Shown: piece after piece, positions 45,679 through 54,224 of the stretch
Layout: every line of letters starts with the position of its first letter
How positions within the stretch are numbered: the first letter of the stretch is position 1
Notes under the pieces: generated by a model
What the model was told of the DNA's origin: nothing
The model's database searches: none
What the model saw: only the letters and a program-made list of their open reading frames with translations
From: Candidatus Sabulitectum silens
GTDB taxonomy: Bacteria > Fermentibacterota > Fermentibacteria > Fermentibacterales > JCC-6
Assembly (NCBI GenBank): GCA_001875255.1
Contig: MJAN01000001.1
Location: 473,884-537,883 of the forward strand
Length of the DNA stretch: 64,000 nucleotides
Direction: 5' to 3'
Program-made: the position numbers and the translations under genes

Positions 45679-47082
45679 TACCGGGCATATCCAGAGCCTT
45701 CCCGGCAGGGTATCCAGGGGGAAAGCCCTGGTATTCCTGGCCATTCTCATGATCTGCTGGCATCTCTTTTCCGCATACATAGCACAGGAACCAAGGTACG
45801 GATTCCATCAGATGAAGGCGATCCCTCCCTGGGAAGCCGTTGCCCTGTTCACCGCCGCCATTCTTGCGGCGCTACTGGTGAGGCTTCGAGGCACAGCGAG
45901 TACGGAACCAGCACTTCCGCTTCCCTATTCCCGGCTTTTCCCCCGGGCTGTTCTTGCCGCCGCCCTTTCGGCGGTTGTTTTCTGGCTGCTCAGGAACGGC
46001 TTCATAAACGATGACGGCCTTTTCAACATGGTTTCCCTTCAGGCGGGAATGCGGATCCTTCATCACGATGAAATGCTCTCAAGCCTCATGGTGACGAAGA
46101 TCTGGCAGTCGGGGACAGCGGGTTTACGCCCCGAGGATTCCATCTCCCTTTTCTCGGCTGTATGGGGAGGGGTTTACGTTCTCATCATCGTCCTTCTCGG
46201 GGGGAGAACGGTGGGAAGAAGATGGCCTCTTTTCCTATTAGGGTGCCTCTCCGCCGGTTATGTACAGTTGTTCGCCGGCGATGTGGAGTTCTATGGTATG
46301 GTGGCCTCGCTGATCGCCCTCTATCTCCTTCTGTGTCTGGAGCACATCCGGGGGAACATCACCCTTGTGCTGCCTTCCATGGCCCTTGCCCTGGCCATGT
46401 GCAGCCATCTCCTTGCGGGATGGCTCCTGCCGTCACTTCTGTTTCTTTTCCTGAGGGCGCTCAAAAAGGGGAAAAAGCCGAATCGGCAGTTTCAGCTGTG
46501 GCCTTCCTGCTGACCATCGCCTTCATCTTCATTATAGTCAGCGCCCAGGGGCTTCCCGTGCACACGATTACCCAGAGCCACGCCATGGGCACCGCGGACA
46601 GGAGCACCCTGGATATGCTCGCAGTTCCTTCGCTCCACTACCACGCCGGGGTGCTCAATGTGCTTTTCCTGGTGTTCCCCTTCTGGCTGGCATTTCCTCT
46701 GATCATGGGAAAGGGGTGGCTGAAAGAAAGACCCTTCAATCTTGTTCTGGCCGTTTGCACAGGAATGCTGATTCTGCTGGCACTGGTATGGAACCTGGGT
46801 CTGGGTCCCTATCATGACTGGAATCTGATAGCGGCGGTGGGTGTTCCCGCATCGGTTCTTCTCTGGTCCAACGCCCTCAGAGGCAGGCTGGGGTCCTCAA
46901 TGAAGGCCTCACTTATCCTTCTGATGCTCGTGGCGGCCATTCATTCATGGACATGGATCGCAGCCAATCACTTCTCATTCTCAATAATGAACAGGGACAT
47001 CCTGGAGGGTATTCACTTTCCAACGGGAAAACCGGTTCAGATCGTTCCCATGTATTCACAGACCGATACCGGCCCCCAGTGA
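45671..47082 (+). CDS. Multi-pass integral membrane protein (frameshift near 46490; start uncertain)
   Basis: ORFs 45626-46513 and 46162-47082 chain; about ten hydrophobic segments. Confidence 0.7.
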
Positions 47083-47496
47083 CCATATCCCCCGGTCATC
47101 GCCGTCTCCCGCCAGGTGCTCATAGTATCCCGCTGTGAACACAAGAACCCTCAGCCCCAGCCGGAATTCTCCTCCGGCGTATGTCTGGCCTCCCTCCACT
47201 CCGCCCCAGGGGTCGTTCCATGTCTGCATCAGCGAACCTGTAACGTCCACCGAAGCAACGGGAATTGACAACATGCCGAATAGTGATCTCAAGCCCAGAT
47301 GGAACTTGCCCCCGGAAATCCCCGGCTCCACACGGACCAGCAGCCCCGATGACGGACCCAGCATGGAGGCACCGGAAAAGCAGTACCCCAGTGACAGATT
47401 CATCCGCTGGGGCGTGGATACCTGAACACTTCCGGTGGGGAACCCCCCTGAAACGATTGCCGGCAGCATAAGCGCTAGCAGAAGGAACAGCTTCAT
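47056..47496 (-). CDS. Secreted/outer-membrane hypothetical protein
   Basis: Signal peptide MKLFLLLALMLPAIVSGG; beta-strand-like alternation. Confidence 0.6.
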   Translation of the reverse strand: MKLFLLLALMLPAIVSGGFPTGSVQVSTPQRMNLSLGYCFSGASMLGPSSGLLVRVEPGISGGKFHLGLRSLFGMLSIPVASVDVTGSLMQTWNDPWGGVEGGQTYAGGEFRLGLRVLVFTAGYYEHLAGDGDDRGIWSLGAGIGL

Positions 47497-47525
47497 TAAT
47501 GTCCTCCCTGGTTTGTTTGGTTTAA

Positions 47526-47813
47526 TTATTCTCTTATCTGTTCGATATTCCTGGCGATCGGCATCTTAATCAGAGATTGCCGGGGAATGCCCAACCCTTT
47601 AGCCTCTTTGTCCAAAGAGTGAATCGTCCAGATCGGAAAATCTACATTCACTCTCCTCTGTTCCTGCTCAACTCTTCGAGCCTTGGCCAGGTAAAGGTCA
47701 CCTGCGGAATCGGCTTCATTCCCGGCATAGGAACCGAAGAGGTACACAGTATCGATCCCACGGGATTCGCAGAGCTTCCTCAGCTTCTCTACTGTCTGGT
47801 CACTGATTCCCAT
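47526..47813 (-). CDS. Chimeric ORF: nucleotidyltransferase-like N-terminus joined to BrnA-like antitoxin C-terminus
   Basis: MGISDQTVEKLRKLCESRGIDTVYLFGSYAGNEADSAGDLYLA + KARRVEQEQRRVNVDFPIWTIHSLDKEAKGLGIPRQSLIKMPIARNIEQIRE; second half nearly identical to 48008-48235. Confidence 0.75.
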   Translation of the reverse strand: MGISDQTVEKLRKLCESRGIDTVYLFGSYAGNEADSAGDLYLAKARRVEQEQRRVNVDFPIWTIHSLDKEAKGLGIPRQSLIKMPIARNIEQIRE

Positions 47814-47837
47814 AAGTACCTCCTTCTCTATTATGTG

Positions 47838-47920
47838 CAAGGTATGATACAGAAAAACCGCCCGGTCGGGCGGCTTATCTCTTCTGGCGAGCCTGACAGG
47901 AATATCTTCGAAAAAACTAG
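47838..47920. repeat. Dispersed intergenic repeat copy A
   Basis: aggtatgatacagaaaaaccgcccggtcgggcggcttatctcttctggcgagcctgacaggaatatcttcgaa. Confidence 0.75.
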
Positions 47921-48007
47921 TGAGCTGGCTGGCGGGAATTGCCTGCCAGAGAAGAAAGGAGGACAACACTCTCTTTGCCTTTGAACCTTGAGAGTCAGGA
48001 TTCAGTA

Positions 48008-48235
48008 CTAAGCCATTGCCTCTTCTAAATGCTTTGCGATCAGCATCTTTATCAGGGATTGTCTGGGTATGCCAAGGCGCCTTGCTTCCTTGTCGAGGGA
48101 GTGGATCATCCAGATAGGGAAGTCTACATTCACCCTCCTCTGTTCCTGCTCAACCCTTCTAGCCCTGGCCAGATCAAGGAATGCCGTTACATCTTCGGCG
48201 TTGTCGAACTTCTTATCGAAAACCTCAGCTTTCAT
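48008..48235 (-). CDS. brnA: BrnA-like antitoxin
   Basis: MKAEVFDKKFDNAEDVTAFLDLARARRVEQEQRRVNVDFPIWMIHSLDKEARRLGIPRQSLIKMLIAKHLEEAMA; overlaps the toxin ORF. Confidence 0.85.
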   Translation of the reverse strand: MKAEVFDKKFDNAEDVTAFLDLARARRVEQEQRRVNVDFPIWMIHSLDKEARRLGIPRQSLIKMLIAKHLEEAMA

Positions 48236-48485
48236 ACAATGTCACCTCCTCGGCACGGGATATCCTTACGGAAATGATCCTGGTAACTGAATCTCTATAT
48301 GTAACCACACCTGACCAGTGTTTCCCCCTTATTCGACCAATGATCAGATACCTTGGTTCGTCCGCAGTCCGGGCCGGTATCTCCAGCAAGTCAGGATCAT
48401 CCCACAGGGCTTGAGCTTCCTCGAAGTCAATGCCATGCTTATTCCTGTTTGAACTGCTCTTGCTCAAGTCGAACTCAAATTTCAT
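48225..48485 (-). CDS. brnT: BrnT-like ribonuclease toxin
   Basis: MKFEFDLSKSSSNRNKHGIDFEEAQALWDDPDLLEIPARTADEPRYLIIGRIRGKHWSGVVTYRDSVTRIISVRISRAEEVTLYES. Confidence 0.9.
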   Translation of the reverse strand: MKFEFDLSKSSSNRNKHGIDFEEAQALWDDPDLLEIPARTADEPRYLIIGRIRGKHWSGVVTYRDSVTRIISVRISRAEEVTLYES

Positions 48486-48597
48486 GGTATAGAATCTATA
48501 CCAATTAGATTACTCTCTGTCAACACTATCATCTCTATATTCATACCTACAAGGTGAAGAGGAATGAAGTCCTTTAGTCCGTGGATCCCCAACACAT

Positions 48598-48728
48598 AAA
48601 ACCGTCCAGTGGGGCGGCTGGTCTCCTCCGGCGACCCCGACGAAAAATGTTCGAACATATTCATCAGGCTTCTTCGCGGTGTGGTGATGTTGTGAGCAAC
48701 CACCTGTTAAGCAAGTGTGGCGGTGATT
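48598..48728. repeat. Dispersed intergenic repeat copy B (long form)
   Basis: ccgtccagtggggcggctggtctcctccggcgaccccgacgaaaaatgttcgaacatattcatcaggcttcttcgcggtgtggtgatgttgtgagcaaccacctgttaagcaagtgtggcggtga. Confidence 0.85.
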
Positions 48729-48846
48729 AGTTAAGATTCAATGGGTCAAGGTGAGAGTATTGCATTCTGAGTGTCAGCCACATGGAAATCTCAACTGCAT
48801 GGAGACACCACATTTGACCAATTCTGATTTGCTCATCCGAAATGTC

Positions 48847-48874
48847 TTGACTTGCCCCCCCCCCGCTGTATTTT
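48847..48874 (+). promoter_or_regulatory. Possible sigma-70 promoter with a C10 tract in the spacer
   Basis: TTGACT - 16 nt (TGCCCCCCCCCCGCTG) - TATTTT. Confidence 0.3.
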
Positions 48875-49651
48875 TGGTGCAAAAGGTTAGCATCTTTTGT
48901 GCTTCTGCACTTGAAAAAGGTCGATTTGGTTTCCAGATTACCCTCAGTCATTCTTGTCCTATCTCTGCCGGTAATGATTCGCTTCAATGCTTTCTCAGCC
49001 GCACCTCCTTCGAAGACAATCCCCATCATCGGTCTCAAACCTGCATACGATGATATTGATACCGAGTTCTTATGCTTCCTTTTCTGGCGTCATTTCGATG
49101 GAATCAGCAGACAGTTCTATCCTGCTGAATCCATTCTGGCCAGGGTGGTGCCTCCAGCGGACAAACTGGGAATGCTTACCGTGGTGAATCCCTGGAACCT
49201 TACCTGCATCACGCACTGGTATTCTCGGATGTTCGAAATGAATACCGATTCCGCATATGCCAGATCAGGATGGGATGGCCACGCAATCAATGACAGCAGG
49301 GCACAGGCAGACTGAGTGCAATCCGTTGAGCCTTTTTATTGTAGGCGGATGTTTGCCCCGACCACACCCTCGCCAGACTGGCCAAGGGGGAGATATCCTT
49401 TGACGAAGCCCTGAGTAACTCTGATGCCGGCGCTTTTCCTGCTGCCTGTGGCTCTCCTGGCCCAGATCACCGGCATCGTGGCAAAGTGCTTCACTCAGAA
49501 GCCCTGGGCGGTGCTCCTGGCGGTGGCCTTCGGGCCTGGGACCTTCTGCCGGGTCTACGGGGCCTGAATGTCCATGTGCGCTCCAGAGGGGAGCGCGTAC
49601 AGTTGCGGTTTCTTTGAACGGAAGGACGGTCCCCCGGTGAACGACGCAGGC

Positions 49652-49870
49652 ATGAAGATCCTCGAGATGCTCAGCAAGGGCAAGATCAGCGTGGAAGAGG
49701 CTTCGGCCCTGCCGGAGAAGGTAATTGTCCGCGAGCTGGCTCCCGAGCCGGTGTCCCCCCTCCGAGTCTGACGCCCTCAATCGCCACCACCGGGGCATCC
49801 CCAAGTATCTCCGGGTGGTGGTGGACAGCCACGACGGCGACAAAGCCCGGGTATTCACGAGTAGGAGGGC
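49652..49870 (+). pseudogene. Relic of a SHOCT-like domain protein
   Basis: MKILEMLSKGKISVEEASALPEKV...(frameshift) HRGIPKYLRVVVDSHDGDKARVF...RAGMQIA. Confidence 0.55.
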
Positions 49871-49874
49871 GGGA

Positions 49875-50472
49875 ATGCAGATCGCCCTGTCCGGGGCTCC
49901 GGGCTGCGGCCGCTCCACCCTCTTCCGGGCCATGTAGGGCTCGACGGGGGTCAACACCGGAAACCCCTCACGGTCGGGGTTCCGGACCCCTGGCTCGACT
50001 TTCTTGCGAAACACTGGAACCCTTAGGGGCCGTCCACGCGCGGTGACCTTCACCGATGTTCCCTCCCCCGCCTTCAATACCCGGGGGATGAACCTTCTCC
50101 ACCTGGCCGCCCCCTTCGCCCTGGTCTCCCTGAAGACCCTGATGGCGGTGTGCAACCGCTCCGGCGACGGGGTATCCCCCTAGGAAACGGCCCGAAGCGC
50201 CCCAGAGAACGCCAGCGCGCCGTTTCTCGCCGTAGACGCTGGGCTGGAACTGGAACTGCTGGAGATTCCTCAGGAGGAGAGGCTGGACCTCCTGAATGAC
50301 ATGGGCTACCGTCGTACGGGTCTCGACGCCCTCCTGCACGAGGCCTTCGTCCTGCTGGACCTGGTGGTCTATTTCACCATGGACCCTGAAGAGGAAGGTC
50401 CTGGTGGGGCTGGAGGGAAAGGACTGCAGGGTGAAGGACGGCGACATCCTGCTGTTCCGGTTCTCGGTCTGA
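49875..50472 (+). pseudogene. YchF-like GTPase relic with internal deletion, stop and frameshifts
   Basis: MQIALSGAPGCGRSTLFRAM* ; VGVPDPWLDFLAKHWNP ; RAVTFTDVP ; APFALVSLKTLMAVCNRSGD ; LELLEIPQEERLDLLNDMGYRRTGLDALLHEAFVLLDLVVYFTMDPEEE ; VLVGLEGKDCRVKDGDILLFRFSV*. About 600 nt, roughly half to two thirds of a normal ychF. Confidence 0.7.
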
Positions 50473-50502
50473 CCGTCCCGGGTGGGGGATTCCGAAGCCT
50501 CC

Positions 50503-51550
50503 TCAGAGGCGCACAACCCGGAGCAACGCCTCCTGCCCTTCGGTGGACCGGACCTGGACGAAGTACACACCCTGTGGCGAACCGGATGCCTGCCAGGTGA
50601 AGACGCCCGGGAAGGGAGCCTCCAGGACGGCTCTCCCCGCGGTGTCGAAGACGGTGATGGAAGCGACACCCTGGATCCCGGTCCCGAGGAACGAGACGGT
50701 GCCGGAAAAGGGATTTCTGGATGGGCTCACCTCCAGCGGAGGCAGACACACGCCGGAGCTTTCGGCGATCATCACTGCGTCCAGCTGGATCTGGTAGATC
50801 CGATGTTTTTCGGGATTGCTTGCCCAGAGGTACCGGGACCCGTTATCCGTGCTGTACGCCATGCCCCGCACGGGATTGACCTCGCTGATCCAATCGGTCA
50901 GGACCGCATCCAGGGTGTAGGCCCGGATGGGAGAGTCAGGGTCGTTCGTGGCCACCCAGAACAGGTCGTCTGACGACAGGTTGTCGTCGCCCTCACGGGT
51001 GAAGTCGTAGGTGGTGAGGCTCGTGGGGATCTGCCCGCCGTAGGGGGCCAGGTGATGAACCCCGGAGTGGGCAGTGGAGTGTAGTACATGAAGTGGTTGG
51101 TGTAGACCTGAACACCGATCCAGAACACGTGGGTGGCGCTACCCGCGGCGCCGCTCACCGGCCAGTACATGTGCAGAGCGTCGTGAGAACGATCCGCGGA
51201 GAAGCCTTCCTCTCCCTTCATGTCATCCAGCGCGGTGTAGCCGGCGTGTTCCCCGGAAGTGGTGAACTTGGTCACGTGTTGGGTGCCCCTGGTGATGTAC
51301 AGCAGGTCCCCGGCGTAGCCGATGCCGTCCGCGACGCTGAAGTAGGTGGGAAAGGACGCCAAGACCGTGCCGTCGGAAGGGTCCATCCGGTAGACCATCC
51401 GTCGGAGGATACCGAGAAGAGGTGCCCTTCGGCGAAGGCGAGCCCCGTGACAGATGTATCGGGTGCATCGAAGGAGTTCACCACGAACCCGCCGGCCAGG
51501 AGGGCGGGAGAGAGAAAGAGGAGAAATCCCGTACTCCGCAACGATCCCAT
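50503..51550 (-). CDS. Secreted beta-propeller-like protein with C-terminal sorting domain (frameshifts)
   Basis: Signal peptide MGSLRSTGFLLFLSPALLAGG; C-terminus LEVSPSRNPFSGTVSFLGTGIQGVASITVFDTAGRAVLEAPFPGVFTWQASGSPQGVYFVQVRSTEGQEALLRVVRL. Confidence 0.7.
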
Positions 51551-52254
51551 TATGAACCTCCCTACTTTTAACTTTACATTTTATACTCATACGCGAATGT
51601 ATGTCAAGATGCAGGGTTAGGGGCACCGGTGTCCTGCAGGAGCGCGGGGTCCTCAGAGAGCCGCCGGTTCTTTTCCATTGACCGCCATTTGGTGGATGAT
51701 TCTGACCACCTACGCCGATCCCAGGAAGATCACTCACAGCCAGTAGACCCAGAGCAGGGCGGCCATGATGTCGATGAAGGACCCGTACACGAAACCCCAC
51801 TGCGGTCGGGAGACGGACCACATGTAGAGGCAGGTGCCCAGGGCCGTGAGCAGTGTGCTGTCCAAGGAGGTGGGAACTGTCAGCTTCAAGGGGATCCTTC
51901 GGTTAGGGCCCGACCTCTACAGGAACCTCAGCTTTGCCGCCGTATGCATGAACAGCAATCCCAACGCAACCCACGGCAACGGCGCCGTGGCACACCTGTG
52001 GTGGATCGATTCCTTCGGAGACACCACCTCGGTTAACATCAGCAATGAAATTGGCGCCATCCGGAACGGGAACACCGAATGGAGAGAGTACGGTCCCCTT
52101 GACCTCAGTTCCGTGAGCGGGCTGAACTGGAGTGATTCGGATGCGGTGGAACTATGGCTCAGCTTCAGGACCGGAAAGCCGAACCCGCCTGCTGTTCCTA
52201 AGCCTGTGGACATCAGGATAGGGTGGGTCAAACTGACTGAATAGAGGACTGATC

Positions 52255-52965
52255 ATGAAAAGATTGCTCTTACTGCTCGTTCTTCCTGTTTCGACAGGCT
52301 TCGCGATGGATCCGCCTGACATTGAATGGATAGTGCTTTATGGCTATGACTTTTATGACGTTGCTGAAACATCCACAGGTAACCTGATCCTTGCCGGGTG
52401 GCGTCAGTTAAACTATCCAAGAACAATATTCCTCTATTCCTCAGATGGTGACTACATCTGGGAATCCTCTGTTTATCCTGTTAATCTTGAAAGCGCTGCT
52501 GTCATCGAGGCTCATGACGGGGGTTTTGTGGCTACTGGATATGGCCTTGAAGATACCTCAAGCACTCAATACTCGCTTTCCCTTTACAAGGTTTCCCCGG
52601 AGGGAGATGAACTCTGGTCCAGGCTCTTTGTGCTGCCCGATGGTACCAGGGGGTGGGGGAACGATCTGGTTCTTTTGCCGGACGGCGGTTTTGCCGTGTG
52701 CGGCAGAAAGGATCCCCTTGAAGGCATGGATATTGCCTGGATCCTCCGCACTGACTCCCAGGGAGACACTCTCTGGACCAGGGAGTGGGGATGGGTGTAC
52801 AACGACACTGCCGTGGACATTCTCTATATTGACGATGGATTGACTGTATTCACACAGGGTCGCACACCTTCAACGCCAGGCGGACCTCATCTACTCAGAT
52901 ATGACATGGATGGGAACCTTCTCTGGGAAACTGACTTCCCTGACTGGCCGGGGTATGTTATTTAA
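52255..52965 (+). CDS. Secreted beta-propeller-like protein, apparently truncated (no sorting domain)
   Basis: Signal peptide MKRLLLLLVLPVSTGFA; repeats such as DGGFVATGYG and DGGFAVCGRKDP; stops before any C-terminal domain. Confidence 0.65.
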   Translation: MKRLLLLLVLPVSTGFAMDPPDIEWIVLYGYDFYDVAETSTGNLILAGWRQLNYPRTIFLYSSDGDYIWESSVYPVNLESAAVIEAHDGGFVATGYGLEDTSSTQYSLSLYKVSPEGDELWSRLFVLPDGTRGWGNDLVLLPDGGFAVCGRKDPLEGMDIAWILRTDSQGDTLWTREWGWVYNDTAVDILYIDDGLTVFTQGRTPSTPGGPHLLRYDMDGNLLWETDFPDWPGYVI

Positions 52966-53033
52966 GGTATGAAGGCGATGTGTGAGGCCTCAGAAACTCC
53001 GGGACTTGCATTTCTGGCTAAGCTGGTGGTGTA

Positions 53034-53112
53034 CAGAGGTATGATAAGAATACCGCCCCATCGGGCGGCTTATCTCTTCTGGCGAGCCCAACGAGGATTC
53101 TTTGGAACACAC
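53034..53112. repeat. Dispersed intergenic repeat copy C
   Basis: aggtatgataagaataccgccccatcgggcggcttatctcttctggcgagcccaacgaggattctttggaacacactg. Confidence 0.8.
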
Positions 53113-53175
53113 TGTTACCATGGATGATAAGGATCCTCTTACTGAAGGAGGTCCTGCAGGTATTATGATAACCTC

Positions 53176-53391
53176 TTAAGATAAGGAAGACTTTCTGCCA
53201 AAAACGCAGTTCCTTGTAACATTCGAACTGGCTGCATTCAACCTTAAGAGATAACAGCCAGCACCAAGGTCAGAAGGGCTCCATTCGATGGTGTTGTTAC
53301 CCTGCTGATAGAGATCATCAGTTACTTCCCTCAATATCCTGCTGCTCAGATTGAATACTGTAAGAGTAGTCGTCGCTGCAGCCGCTTTCAC
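53176..53391 (-). pseudogene. Orphan C-terminal sorting-domain fragment
   Basis: TTTLTVFNLSSRILREVTDDLYQQGNNTIEWSPSDLGAGCYLLRLNAASSNVTRNCVFGRKSSLS resembles the C-terminus at 54225-54400. Confidence 0.6.
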
Positions 53392-53453
53392 CTGAAAGCC
53401 ATTTCCAAGCCGCTACTCCACAGATATAGTGTATCAGAGGCGTAAGGAAAAAT

Positions 53454-53681
53454 ATGCATTATACGAAGGAAATTATTAAGGAAGCGGAATCTCTGCCTGT
53501 CGAGGAGAGGGCAATAATAATTGACAGGCTTCTTCAAACTCTCAACACGCCCAACCCAGAGATCGATATGGCTTGGGTTGATACTGCAAAACGTCGACTT
53601 TCAGAAATACGCTCAGGCAAAACAAAGACAATACCAGGCGAAGAAGTGTTTGCTCGTGTTAAGGAACGCTTTGAGGTATGA
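53454..53681 (+). CDS. Addiction-module antitoxin (TIGR02574-like)
   Basis: EIIKEAESLPVEERAIIIDRLLQTLNTPNPEIDMAWVDTAKRRLSEIRSGKTKTIPGEEVFARVKERFEV. Confidence 0.8.
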   Translation: MHYTKEIIKEAESLPVEERAIIIDRLLQTLNTPNPEIDMAWVDTAKRRLSEIRSGKTKTIPGEEVFARVKERFEV

Positions 53682-53889
53682 CCTTTTCATTTCATCCGGA
53701 AGCGGATGCGGAATTCACAAAGGCTATTGATCACTAAGAAGATTGTGAGATTGGGCTCGGTTACGACTTTTCTATAGAAGTTACTCCGCTATTCAGAACA
53801 TTCTAGAATATCCTGAAGCCTGGCCGGTTCTCGACGGTGAGATACGAAGAAAACCAGAATACTGGAAACAGAGGCTGTTTAATAACTGA
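53678..53889 (+). pseudogene. ParE/RelE-like toxin with in-frame stop and frameshift
   Basis: MTFSFHPEADAEFTKAIDH*EDCEIGLGYDFSIEV / YSAIQNILEYPEAWPVLDGEIRRKPEYWKQRLFNN*; ATGA overlap with antitoxin. Confidence 0.65.
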
Positions 53890-53911
53890 GTAATTATAGA
53901 TTTGGACCACA

Positions 53912-53982
53912 GATATACCGCCCCTTCGGGCGGCTTGTCTCTTCTGGCGACCCCAACGATAATAAGTTCGAACTATTTCACT
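53912..53982. repeat. Dispersed intergenic repeat copy D
   Basis: ataccgccccttcgggcggcttgtctcttctggcgaccccaacgataataagttcgaactatttcactg. Confidence 0.8.
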
Positions 53983-54011
53983 GCCCACCTCAGTGAGATT
54001 GTCTCGCTTAT

Positions 54012-54047
54012 GCAACCCCCCTAAGCACAGTATAGAGGGGGGGTTGC
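54012..54047. terminator. Inverted repeat/hairpin
   Basis: GCAACCCCCC - taagcacagtataga - GGGGGGGTTGC. Confidence 0.5.
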
Positions 54048-54224
54048 GGACTCCAATACTTTCATGGAAAACTGTTCCTCCATGATGGAAACTTCACCTC
54101 TGTCGGGATTCAAATCCCCCAATCCTGTTCCAACCCGTTATCTGGAGAGAGCCATTCCTGTTCGGATTCGGTTAAGGATGGAAGCTACACTTGAACAACC
54201 TTGTGAGGCCGTTCGGGCTGACGG

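Noticed and set aside
48727-49315. ORFs 48727-49038 (-), 48751-49053 (+) and 48899-49315 (+)
   Set aside because: Overlapping on both strands, no motifs, no convincing start context; probably non-coding or decayed sequence.
49265-50155. 296-aa minus-strand ORF
   Set aside because: Antisense to SHOCT and YchF relics on the plus strand; Arg/Pro-rich and motif-free.
53941-53982. A genuine tRNA gene in the repeat
   Set aside because: Only the T-arm-like loop and a GGGGTCGCCA-like 3' end resemble a tRNA; no anticodon arm, D-arm or 5' acceptor strand can be fitted.
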